In this document: piece by piece, positions 1 through 10,958 of the stretch
Layout of the letters: every line of letters begins with the position of its first letter
How positions within the stretch are numbered: the first letter of the stretch is position 1
Assembly: GCA_002900995.3 (NCBI GenBank)
Contig: CM035309.1
Span: forward strand, 1,122,389-1,186,388
Length of the DNA: 64,000 nucleotides
Origin: Ganoderma boninense
Taxonomy: Eukaryota; Basidiomycota; Agaricomycetes; Polyporales; Polyporaceae
Direction: 5' to 3'
Program-made: the position numbers and the translations under genes
Notes under the pieces: model-generated
Databases searched by the model: none
The model's input: only the letters and a program-made list of their open reading frames with translations
What the model was told of the DNA's origin: nothing

Positions 1-1076
1 CATTCAAGTCACATTCCCAGCAATACCTCCGAAGGCTTTCCTCAGCGGCCGGTCGATATTTCCTGCCAGCAGCCTCGTCGACCCGGGGGACTGGGAGTGG
101 AACCGACTGGTGCGCTCACGCCTTCTGCGCCTCAGGCCTCAGCTTTTGTTCACCTCCACCATTTGCCCCTCCGTGGCTGACATGCCCTCAACCATAGACT
201 CCGACGTGTGAGTCGTATGCGAGGACCCCGAGTCTTCTCGTTGCCGTCGTCCGCCTGTCTGAACGACACGTCCTGGAACAAGAGCTACCCAGACACACCT
301 GGTTCTGGGGATTACCTCATTTGGATGGCTGGGCTGGGGAAGGGCTGCCAGTGCATCCAACCAGAGATCTTTGCGCTGTGCGCTTTTGGACCTCCTCTCT
401 CCTTGTATTCCGGTCACTGACGGAACATATGTATCCTTTCTAGGTCCTTAAACGGAACCTAATGCCTGAAGGCCTCATTCTTCGCACGCCGGGGGTTCAC
501 TACTACTTGCATCTCCCACGATTCCTGTTTCCTCAATCTCAGTTTGATACGTGGGCCCCTGGCATGGTTGCAGAAGCCTCCTAGAGACTCGTTACGAAGA
601 AACTAGCGGTGGTTGCCAGCCTGCACTGATCGTATCCTCCCTGTTTCACCGTTACCATGAACTATATGCAGCTGGGCAGGCGCGATGCCCAAGCAACCTC
701 CTCTCCTTCCCCCCTGGCACGGCCGTGTGGTATAAAAAGATGCGCCGGTCGGCCAATGCGCAAAATAGGCTACATCTTGCGATCCCTGATCTTGTAAACG
801 TGGCACAGGCCATATCAGCCAACGAAGACCCATCAAGGCGTCCCATTGACTTACCGTCAGCTTGGATCTAGATTTCCCTCACCGAAACTGGGCATGGGCA
901 AGACAAGTGAATTTCCAACTGCCTTCGCAATTACGTTACGTCCATGAACCATAAACACACAACACCACAGTACCTAATCGTCCCATAACCCCATATAAAG
1001 AGGCTGCGTACGCTGCCGTAGACCTTATCCCCCTTCATTTTGCAGCATCCACCTCATACAGTCCGCTTCCTCCCTT
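1..1076. other. gene-poor leader; TATA box of the first small gene
   Basis: No reading frame here shows family-like composition or a convincing chain of splice sites. The only element I can support is a TATAAA at 994-999, 83 bp before the ATG of the small gene at 1077, preceded by AT-richer DNA. An equivalent TATAAA precedes the paralogue at 4420 by a similar distance. Confidence 0.4.
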
Positions 1077-1612
1077 ATGGCCCGCACAGCTCACCCCGCT
1101 GCCTCGTCAGCCAGGCAGCGTCGGCCTTGCGCTGCAAGTAGCCCTCTCCTTGGTATCCCGATAATTGCTGACGCGTCCCCGCTCTCCACAGGCTCGCCCC
1201 AACGTCGATCCTGTACACATCCCCGCCACTGCACAGACCTCCCCCACCTTCGTACGTCTCTATACATTACCCTCATCGCATGGGTGGACTGATGATGATG
1301 TGTGTAGAATGTGGTCCGTTCGTGATCCTCCGCCACAGCCGCCTCCCTTGACTAACGCTCTGATTTCAGGGTCAGCCTGTCGGAGTCCAGCTCCGCGAGT
1401 ACATCTGGATCCCCGGAACCATCGTCGGGGCGGAGTACAACACGGTAGGTGCAGTCCCCTCCCGCTAGCCCGCCCTGTCAATGCGAGTCCTGATGATGTT
1501 CTCCATCCGTTAGCAGTACGGCAGTGTCCTGTATACCGTTCAGTACGTCGCCGCCGATGGCTGCCGGCTTAAGGGAATGTTCTTCCCAAAGGACATTCGA
1601 GACTGCGCGTAG
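1077..1612 (+). CDS. small unknown protein, tandem paralogue A (97 aa, five exons)
   Basis: I do not recognise this family. The exon model was built by comparison with the paralogue at 4420: 1077-1133, 1192-1251, 1308-1313, 1370-1444, 1517-1612. Intron 1 starts with GCAAGT and ends CACAG, so it is a GC-AG intron; no GT donor there keeps the frame. Exon 3 is only six bases (Asn-Val). The N-terminal ~40 residues are Ala/Ser/Arg/Pro-rich and poorly conserved. The conserved core is exons 4-5, with REYIWIPGTIVGAEYN and YVAADG, followed by a short FFPKD-type end. There is no signal peptide or membrane span. Intron 4 has tandem acceptors (TAGCAG); the paralogue supports the second. A TATA box lies 83 bp upstream. 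Matching exon phases in both copies make the model likely real although the function is unknown. Confidence 0.6.
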
Positions 1613-4419
1613 CTTGACCAGTGGCTGACTGCTCTGTCTGTCCCTCCTGGTCTCGGGGTGAAGTGGAGAAGTGTTTCTCGACCGAGAATGTATTTTATCC
1701 CACAATCATTTGACGTCTCGCCACGGGAGATTTGAGACGCAGTCAGGGGCGGACAGGGCCCTTGCCTGAGTGGGAAGTCCGACCAGGGAACGGGGGATTT
1801 CGCGATCGGGCTGGGCGCCGCGGCGCGGTCTGCGACCTCACATTCTCTCTCAGCGCACAGCACTTAAACACAGGATGGAGCCATCCGGGATTGGCCTCTG
1901 AAAACACCGGATCGAAAGCTCACAGCAGTCACAAGGACTTATAGGAAGCTCCACTTGCAAAAAAAATCTTCGGACGTAACAGTAAGCAGTCCTCGCGAAA
2001 CGTGCCCCGGCCTTGCGGTGGTGCTGAAAAAAAAAAACGCGGTGCCTGTCGCTGACAATGAGAAAAACGTGTTTAGTTGCGGAGGGCATCGCATTTCGCA
2101 TTTGAATGGAACTTTGCAGCCAACGTCTTCGGCGCCCGAAGCACAGGCCTACTACCACCTCGTGGGCTGCATCGCCCCGCGAAAGAATACCCCCACGCCT
2201 TCGAAGTGACGTTATCAGGAACCCGCCCCTTCTGAAGAACTTTTCGGAGGGTAGGAGACCAGCCTAGAGCTAGTCTACTTCCCGGACACACCTTATTCAT
2301 AGAGCACGAGCCTAGAAATTTATTCGACTGGCCGGCACATCGGACCAAAGCAACCTGTGGGACTAGTAAAGCGTCCTAGAGCCCCGCAGATGATACTCCG
2401 GTAAGTCTGGTGGTATGACAATGTGCAGACGATGAATAGTGACTGAATATTTGCCCCGTAAACTGCCTTCCGGACGACTGATAGATGATGTATCACAGGG
2501 ACGAGAGTATGCCTGCCATGCTGAGAGTTTTGTTCGATTTAAGCCCGGGAACAAGGGAGGTATTTGACAAACGGCTTCCCTCGAGGCTCCGAAGAAGACC
2601 ACTCTCAATAGTCAATACAGCCCGCGGCTGAGCTTCGCTGCCAAGCCATTACGGCTGATGACTGCGATCGGTGGACGGTGGACGTGTCTGGGACAGATGC
2701 TGTTGAAAGGGAATAATAGAAGTGACACCTATCTCCATACGTTTCTGGGGAGCGGCTGGGGACTCGTGCAGGACCTGTCTTCTGACGTGGTGGTTAACGG
2801 CATGAGTCTTCCTGGATCTGAACATACCTCCCTTCACACGTCGCATCTCCGACAATCTCGGGTGAGTGTTTCAAGGGGATGTGCCCTCAAAAGGCGGCCG
2901 TGTACGACAGATGCCCACAGAACCATCCTTCCCTTCCACGAGGTTGGGAATTCAGCCGTGGCAGTGGCACGCCGTAAAATGAAACATGATCGAACTCGGC
3001 CGACCGGGTAACCATTTGAGTCTGGCCTATATAGCGTCAACCCAGGGTAGCGAGGTCGAGATGCCTGTCAACTTAAACAGTAAGTGCCTGCGCAATGAAG
3101 AACGTCAGGATCGTAATTGACGTGGTATTTGGTATTCAAGGTGGTTACCGATGGTGCTGCGCAGGTTTACTTAACCGTGTTAACGTGGTCCTGGAGCTTC
3201 CTGGGGGTTCCAAAGGAAATACTTTTGCTGTGGGCCGAGCGCCTGAACGACCCGATACTCCCCGCGCCTGTTCCGATTCCTGACGAGTCGGAGTGGGGAC
3301 GCGGATTCAAACCCCCACCTCGTCATCGAGTCTCGCGATGGGACTCTTTCTGGATCGACTGCTATTCCACTGTGGCTGGTTCTCCTGCGATCGAAGCCCC
3401 TACAAAGGGTCTTCACAGGGTCCTGGCAGCGCAACAGATGTTCGCCTGATGCACACCGGCTGAATAGCTGAACAGCGTGACCTCAGACCTGAGCCTCGAG
3501 CTTCTTTTCCGGCTTCCTCGTGCAGTCCGCGCGGCAAAGCCCTTCGTTTCTTTCCCGCATTTTGTCTACGATGCTGCGTTCTGCGCAATGGCAGTGCCCT
3601 TGGGCGCTTCCAATGTACTTATCGTGAGTGTCATACTCCTCCACTCGTGGTACTAAGACCCATGTCAGCGTCATAGTGCTCTACAGATGTTGCGGCCGCT
3701 CACGGGGCAGAGTGGCTCTTATCGGTACCGGTAGTGCCGCCAGCCGCCGTCGTGTGCAGTGACAGCGCTCTATCGCCTTTGGCCGCGTGGCTCGGTGGTG
3801 GTACAGCCTCGGAAGCCGCCGTCGTGCGCTGACACGGAAGCACCGTTGCAGCCGCCAAGGCAGCCGTACACCCGGAGAATCCGTTTCCAGTCTCCGGAGC
3901 CCAGTCTCCGGAGTCCAGCCGCAAAGCTTTCACGGTTATCGTTGACAGAGACGCGAATGACAACATTCTTGTCGACATCTCGTCAATTGCGCAGGGTCTT
4001 CAGTAAGTCCAGCGATTTGTCGTACTTATGCATAGCTGGTTTTCTAGGACACGCTTTAAGGCTCGACAGCTGTCATGGTCCATCCTCATCGGGCTGTCGA
4101 AAATGCCGTCTTCGGGTATGCGATCCTGTCAGATTTGGCGAGAAACGTTCAGACGCTGAATACTTTTCCCGGATCGAGACGTCTAGGAAGATCGTGCCGG
4201 TTTGTTTCTCAGTAGTGTGGCTTTATGCGTGGGCGTGCGCAGGGAAACAGCGTGGCCCCAGGGTGAGGACCCTTATACGCGGCCCGTACAGCTTGGTTAC
4301 CAGGGTATGTGCACAAACTGCACCTATGACCATCCCTGGAATCATTATAAACCCGTCGCAGGATCTGCCGCCCTCACCGCCTCTCCCCCATCCTGCCCAC
4401 ATCTACTACTCTCTCCACC
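1613..4419. other. 2.8 kb spacer between the tandem paralogues
   Basis: No intact gene was found. A coding-like island of about 57 codons lies at 3843-4013 (see findings). Short imperfect repeats of a GCCGCCGTCGTG motif lie near 3740 and 3815. A TATAAA at 4346-4351 sits 74 bp before the ATG of the second small gene. The remaining frames look like chance ORFs. Confidence 0.4.
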
Positions 4420-4934
4420 ATGGCCCCAGTTGTCCATTCCACGGCCTCATCCAACAGTTCGCGTTCCGCAGGACATAAGGCAAATCCTCTCTCTATCAGA
4501 ACACTGCTACTGGTGATCGCTCACGTCCTTTCCAGGCCACCTCCTCTCAGAGACGCACCAACCTAGAGCATTGCTCCCCATCCTTTGTGAGCATCACGTA
4601 CTGCCTTCCATAGCCTCGCCAGCTGACATCTGCATAGCATGTGGTATGTGTACGTGACCATGGACCTTCCGGACCGAGTTTAAAACCACGACTATCCGCA
4701 AATCTAGGGAGAAAGCATCGACGTCCAGATACGCACGTACATCTGGGTCCCCGGCGTCGTCACTGGAACGGCCTATTTTGAGGTGAGTCATCTTGAATTG
4801 CGAGTGCATTCGCTCTGAACATGTTTGATGGGCAGTACATCGCGAGCGTTGTTTACGAAATACGATATGTCGCTGCCGATGGCACAACCCTCGTGGAGAC
4901 CTTTTACCCTCGGGACGTCAGGAAGCCGGAATGA
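4420..4934 (+). CDS. small unknown protein, tandem paralogue B (96 aa, five exons)
   Basis: Paralogue of the gene at 1077 in the same orientation. Exons: 4420-4479, 4536-4586, 4638-4643, 4708-4782, 4836-4934. Intron 1 again appears to be GC-AG (AAG before GCAAAT, ending TTTCCAG). The six-base exon 3 is retained and encodes His-Val. Exon 4 is 75 nt in both genes. The conserved core reads RTYIWVPGVVTGTAYFE, then RYVAADG and a YPRDVRK-type end; the N-terminal 37 residues have diverged. Conservation is concentrated in exons 4-5 and in exon phase, which suggests selection on the C-terminal ~57 residues. A TATA box lies 74 bp upstream. Function, localisation and family are unknown. Confidence 0.6.
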
Positions 4935-6020
4935 AGGAGATCAATCGTTGTTCGCAGCCGTCCTCATGTTCTCTCGCGGAACAATTTGTACAAATCGTGT
5001 ATCTGCCCTAGGATCCCCCAGCGCCAGTGTCTTTGCTTTCGTTTTACGGAGGCTCAGCTCACGCTTAGTGTCATCGGCGTTGAAGTGGCACCAATGCGAA
5101 AAGGCTCGAACAAAGCCTTCGTCAGCAAGGGACATGGTCAAAGAATCACGAATACCATGCGACAGGTGCCATCACCTTGAAGGTTCTCCGGAGTCCGCAA
5201 TAGCGAGAACCGTCTGCAGGAGCCACCAACAGTACTTGCGGTCGCTCGAGAAGCTCAGCCGTGTAGCGCCAATCCAACGTTGTGTGGTGACGGCATTGCG
5301 GGAGAGCGCCGGGCAAGTATCCGGATAGGCCACCGGCGGGGATCGTGATCAATCTTTCTGTCCACCCTCAGACAGATGTTCCATCTGACTTGCCAGAAAG
5401 GTGGACTGCGTCTCGGGACTTAGTGCCCTGACTTCTCAACCGCAAACTCCGAGAAAGCATGGCGACTCCTCCCCTGAGCTCAGGTGAAACGAATGGGAAA
5501 TCCGCCGCTGACTCTGTTCTGGGGGTAAATTGTCCTAAAATCCGATGTACACCGAGCCAGTATGCGGAGAGGTTACCCTCTGTACTTGCGAGTTGTGGGG
5601 TTAACATTGTGCAGTGTTTATGGGCTCGATCGTGATCGGTGGTGTCACAAATGTTTGGTAGATCGGAAATCTGAAAGAATGATGGGGCAACGCTTGCCAT
5701 ATACACTGGGCAAACATTGTGGTGTCCTTATTCTCCAGGCCGTCCTTCCTTGTCGATTATCCACTGCTCTCGTCTAGCTGAACAGTGTGCCCGGGTGCAG
5801 CTTGTAACACTCCGGCGTCGAACAGGGTTCGTGGGAGCCCCGAGGCGGCGGAGGAGGAGTCCGGGGCTCGGCAGTGGGCTCGGCTAGTCGAGGAACACGC
5901 GACGTTGGCGTGGCCGATGGTCTTGCCGTGCTCGCTCGAGCCCTGGCTTGGCTTGCGCCTTGTGAGTGCGCTTCCAGTGCGCTCCATAAGTTCCTTTCCG
6001 TCTTTCATCCATGTGTTAGA
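4935..6020. other. intergenic, nothing supported
   Basis: The region between the second small gene and the glucanase. The ORFs present lack family features and consistent splice sites. No repeat or RNA gene was recognised. Confidence 0.4.
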
Positions 6021-8043
6021 ATGCTTCGCCCTCCGGAGGTCCTTCGTTTGCTTCTCATCATCTTCTTCCTCTTCACCCGCGGTCACGCTCGCCAGCAATG
6101 TCGCTTGGTCCAGAAACTAGACGTTCAGTCGGGAGGCAACAATCCTCAATTTCCGCTCTCTGCAAACCCCACGGCTTCTACGCAGGACTCTTCTTCACAG
6201 CCGTCTCAGACGGCTTCTGCAACGCCCTCCATTGCGCCGTTCAACTATGGCAAGGACGTAATACGCGGTGTTAATCTGTGAGTTTTCCTGCTGCTATCCT
6301 GTCCCGGACATCGCCTGAAGCCTTTCGGACAAGGGGTGGATGGTTTGTCTTAGAGGTAAGTTCTATGTTACATATGTAGGTAGCGGCTACTGATGACCGC
6401 ATAGCCCTGGATCACCCCAAGTATCTTTGAGAACACAAATAATTCCAACATTATAGACGAATACACATTCGGACAAATGCTGGACTCTGACTATGCCTTG
6501 AATGTGCTTCAGAACCACTGGGATACGTGGATCACGGAGGACGACTTCGCTGCCATCAAAGCAGCAGGGCTGAACCATGTCCGGTACGTTCGTCCGTCTC
6601 GGCTTCGGTGCATTCCCCCTTCCCCTTCTCCGTAAAATGGGCTGCGGTCTCCGGTCAGAGTGGTCTCATGTGTGCCCTAGCATGCAGATCGGCTACTGGT
6701 CAATCCCCATCACCTCCGCTGACACCAACTACTCAACCTCTGTCACCCCATACATCCCCGGCGCGTGGCCCTACCTCCTCCGCGCGCTCGGCTGGGCAAA
6801 GGAGCGCGATATCCATGTTATTCTCGACCTCCATGGCGCGCCTGGGTCGCAGAACGGATACGACAACTCTGGTCGGCGGGGCTCCGCGAACTGGGCTCAG
6901 GGCGACAACGTCGCGCGTACGCTCGACTTAGTGCGCTTCATGGCGGCGAAGATTGGCGGCATGATCGACGTTCTCGAGCTGCTCAACGAGCCTGGCGGGT
7001 TCCAGAGCGACATCGCCAATGCCATTCCCCAGTACTGGAAGGATGGGTACAACGCGGTGCGTGAGGCCGCGGGCTCGTCCCTCAAGGTCATGATCGGCGA
7101 CGCATTCCTCGGTGTCGACGTGAGTCTAATAGACAATTAAGAGAAAGAGACTGATCCTGGATACTGACGAGGATGTCAGAGTTGGGACGGATTCCTGACA
7201 TACCCCGAGGCGCAGGGGGTTCTCATGGATTTCGTAAGTGTCACGGTCTCTCGTCTAGCCCGCTGTCCCGGGTCGTACTTACGGCGGCGCGCTGTCACCG
7301 CTGTGCACTTGACAGCACGAATACCAGATATTCAACTATGACCAGATAGAGCTGTCCCAGGACCAGCACATCAACGTAAGTCGGTTCGGCTCACACCTTC
7401 GTTGCGGTTACTCGCTGGCAGCCCGATGACCCTACCGGCGCCGCCGCCTTGCACAGTACTCCTGTCAGGTGCTCGACACCCTCAGCAGCTACGCAGAGTC
7501 AAACCTGTACACCGTGAGCGGCGAATGGTCGAACGCCATCACCGACTGCGCAAAGTGGCTGAACGGCCGAGGCGTCGGCGCGCGGTGGGACGGTACCTAT
7601 GGCAGCCCAACCAGCCAACGCTCGGGAAGCTGCGACGGGTACACGGGCAATATGACCACGTTCAGCGATGAATACAAGACATTTCTCAGGAAGTGCGTGA
7701 CCCCCAAATATCCCCGATTCATGCGGAACCAGGCACTGACAAGGCGGTGGTGTCTTTCTTCCGTGCCGACGTGAAGGTACTTTGAGTCTCAGGTCGCTAT
7801 TGGAGAGGCGGTGCAAGGGTGGACCTTCTGGACGTGGAAGGTGAGCGCGTTCTATGTGATAATGCATCCGACGAAGGGATGCCGTACATCATCATGCTCA
7901 TGGGCCCTCGGTGCATGGTGTGCGCTATCCAGGCCGAGAACGCAGATGACTGGAGCTATCAGAAAGGGTTGGAAGGTGGCTGGATCCCCCAAGACCCGAC
8001 TGACAGGCTGTATCCCGACATCTGCGCCGCTTCTGGTTCTTAG
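6021..8043 (+). CDS. exg1: secreted exo-beta-1,3-glucanase, GH5 (nine exons, 473 aa)
   Basis: Family 5 glycoside hydrolase of the yeast Exg1 type, which releases glucose from beta-1,3-glucan at the cell wall. Exons: 6021-6277, 6334-6355, 6405-6583, 6681-7119, 7180-7233, 7316-7375, 7457-7692, 7777-7840, 7933-8043; all phases agree. An N-terminal signal peptide (LRLLLIIFFLFTRGHA) is followed by a Ser/Thr/Gln-rich linker. The family signature GVNLGGWFVLEPWITPS is split across the first three exons. The acid/base Glu is in LLNEPGG (about residue 256) and the nucleophile in SGEWSNA (about residue 360). The C-terminal WTFWTWK and the end at DICAA are typical. A 22-nt second exon is needed to complete the GGW motif. 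No frame breaks. The start is the first ATG before the signal peptide. Confidence 0.9.
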
Positions 8044-8847
8044 TTTCTCGAACCAAACTGCCGGGTCAGGCTATGTATTATTCACCGACGACGGACGGTT
8101 CGCGCGGTTTCAACCTTATAGGTCTAAATGACGGACTCAATTTGTAGATGTATTTACTTATCACTCTTGTGCACGCCGATGTATTGTATCGCCTCTCGTC
8201 GCTAAGTAGAGGTCTTCTGTCGACACCAACCGGAATAACGTGCCCACAGCAATATCCACCGATCGCGACAGACCGCAGCGCGCCGTCTCATGGCATCAGC
8301 ACCATCTGGGACCCGGCTGCCTCGAGGCAGCATCCTCGGATTGGGGCAGGCGAAGATCTTAATTCTGGGGGTGGGTGGTCCTCTGTGGTCCTACATAGCC
8401 TCATGTCACCCTCATGTGAATAAGTAAGTTGGCAGGTGGATCCGGATATCCTGATCAGGACCCCACCTCAGCCACAGGGCTGATTGATGTACACCCATCG
8501 TCTCCCATAGTCTCCCATCCTACGCAAATTGTCGGCGTTTAGATTAGACCCCGATAGCTCAGGCTAGTTTGCGACGCGGAGATAGTCCGAGCGGTGGAAC
8601 GGAACGGAACCACCTAGCGAGCAGCGAGCAGTCGCCTCGAGGAACGGAAACGGGCATGAGCCCTTTTGTGTCGTCGTCGAAACGTGCAGAGAGTTGTGCC
8701 CTGTTTGATCTAGGCGAGAAAGGGCCGCTACAGCTCCAACCTCTTTCAAGTCGCCGGCAGGGAGGATGAGGATTTACCGGGGCAGATGGACCGGATAGGA
8801 CAGTTCTTCCTTCGGCCTTTTTGGGGAGGAATGAGATAATTATTTGT
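8044..8847. other. intergenic between convergent genes
   Basis: The 3' flanks of the glucanase (+) and the mitochondrial protein (-). I see no gene or repeat, only short chance ORFs. Confidence 0.4.
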
Positions 8848-10678
8848 CTAGGATTCTATTCCAGCCGCACTGGATGTGCCCCCGGCACTAGATTTACCCT
8901 CCGTATTAGATTCGCCCGTCGAACTCGAACTCTCCGCCACGCTGGAGTCGGACATTCCGGCGGAGAGCCGCTGCTGTATCTCGTACTGAGCTAACCAGTC
9001 TGGCTTCTTCTCCTCCCGCTTCTTCTCCGCCGCCGCAGTGTGGTTCTGCAGGTTCTCCACCGCCGCAGGGTCCAGCAGGGCAGTGCTCGCTGGATCACCT
9101 AGGCCCGAACCCGAGGACCCCACAATCTGTAGCCGAACGAACCGTGTCAGTCACGCCATCCAAGGGTCGGAACAGCATGGGTGAGGCTATGTGCGATGAC
9201 TCACCTCGCGATTACGCTCTTGGGTCAGTGCGAGCTGCTTCACGAAGAACAGCTCCTCCCCGGCAGTCATGTACTGCCAGTTCGCCTCGCGCTCCTCGCG
9301 CGTGAATGGCCGTATCCGGATATCATCCCAGTTCACCATGCGCGCGGCCTCCTGCTCGGTCTTCCCGAAGTAGCGGTTGCGGTAGGCAGGGAGGTTGTCG
9401 GATGACGCCCCGGCCTTGTCTATCCATCGTTCCAGGCGCCGCTTGTGGTTTAGCGATGCGTGGACCCGCGAGGAGGCTGCGAATGACGGCGAACTGGCGC
9501 ACCGAGTTGGCATGTTGGCCGCGGATGACAAGGTCGGGCACCGGGAGATCAAACATCTTGAAGAAATCGATGACGCCCTGTGTCACTTCCACCATGACCC
9601 GGGGGTTCTGGATATATGTTGCATGAGTAACCGACCCGAGACCAATGGAACGGGCTCACCTCGGCATCGTAGGAAGGCATCCATGAACGCGGTAGCGGTG
9701 ACTTGAACGATTTTCCCGTCCACGACGGTGTTTACGTCGAACTGGGCGAGATATATCGGCAGAAGGATGGGATACGCTGCCATCTGTTGGAAAAATCATT
9801 GAGGGACTCCCTCAGGTTAGATTTGTAGTACTGAGCTTACCATGGAGCTCTCCACAGAGGATGGTTCAAAACGAAGAACATTGCTGATATTTGCATCCGC
9901 AAGCGATATCGAACGCACCGCTTCTATGAGCGGGAATGGGGTTAAACTGAACGGCAGACAAAGAACGTCCTCCGCGCCGTTCTTTCGCAATTCTTCTGAC
10001 CAAGGCACTGGATCTACGTCCAATATAGCAGCAGGCGGGATTAAATTCTTGACAGAAAGCGGAGGGTAGATGTAGCCTGCATGAGCACAGAATTCAATAC
10101 ATGGAAGCCACCTCCAACGGGAAACAGCACGGACCTGGCATTGTTCTTGGAAAGGGAAAGCATAAAAACGGTGTAACTTGTCATAAAGAGAAGAAGAGGA
10201 CGCACGAATGAGTGAATTGTATATGCGCTGTTTCCTACGACAACTGTGTAAACGCCACTGAGCATGAAGGACCAGAACACGTACGTTTTTCGTATCCTCA
10301 TCATCAGGCTGCTTCTTAAACCACATGTTTGCCGCGACCTCGGCATCAATTATCCACGTCGGCAAGTAGACCGCCTGCAGACGTGAGGGTCGTAATGACC
10401 GAACGTTGAGATGAGGGAACTGTCGCCGTATCCAAGAGACGAAAAGCTTGTCTCCAGTGAACATTGCGGTGTTCCAGCTCAGCTCCTCGGTAGCCCTTTC
10501 TGGAGACACCACGAAAGGGAAGGCTGGGAGCGAGCGAAAAAGTCAGGACCGCAGAGAAGAGAAACCAAGGCCGGAGTGAATGACCTCTGACTTTGCTGGA
10601 ATATAGCCTATGAGCCACAGGCCCTGATCGGATGCATTGCTGCAGAGTAGCTCTCCCGTATGCCCGACATGACAGCAT
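8848..10678 (-). CDS. unknown mitochondrially targeted protein (~526 aa)
   Basis: I do not recognise a named family. Exons on the minus strand: 10678-10585, 10523-9841, 9783-9660, 9607-9205, 9126-8848. The first exon is a textbook presequence (MLSCRAYGRATLQQCIRS, Arg/Ser-rich, no acids), so matrix or inner-membrane import is inferred. The body contains a hydrophobic AYPILLPIYLAQFD stretch after a Pro-rich segment. It ends in a charged helix (EKKREEKKPDWLAQ) and a Ser/Gly-rich tail. Two single-base excesses are needed for continuity: a T in the TT near 9674, which restores YDAE before the exon end, and one base near 9470-9500. With both removed every exon phase fits. Transcribed divergently from the DnaJ gene with 280 bp between start codons. 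Confidence 0.6.
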
Positions 10679-10958
10679 GAGAGGTTAAGCAGGAGCAAGG
10701 GAAACGGTCGAGAGCACGACAGGGCAAGTACGGAGGACGAGGTGGATTCGCGTGCCAAGCGGAGCCGGGAGTAAGTAGCGTTGAGTGCTGAAGTCAGAAC
10801 CCTGGATTAGGGTCAGCATGGGTGTGGTCAATCACGTGAGGAGATACGTGTCCGACACCGAATGAGGAAGGAGCGCAGGATGTGCGGACGGGCGCAGCGC
10901 TGCAGCCACCAAACGCCTTCTTTCCTTCCTTCCGTCACCGTCCCCCTCGCTTGACGGC
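10679..10958. promoter_or_regulatory. divergent promoter, mitochondrial protein / ER DnaJ
   Basis: 280 bp separate the two ATG codons. The stretch before the DnaJ start is pyrimidine-rich (TTTCCTTCCTTCC near 10919-10935), a common core-promoter feature in fungi. No clear TATA box was seen. Confidence 0.4.

Noticed and set aside
3759..4478. 239-aa plus-strand ORF
   Set aside because: Overlaps the start and TATA box of the second small gene in another frame; no family features. A shorter coding-like island in a different frame is listed separately.
9440..9520. 26-nt 'intron' to explain the frame change in the mitochondrial protein gene
   Set aside because: Far shorter than any other intron here (about 45 nt or more). 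A one-base excess explains the change and makes all exon phases agree.
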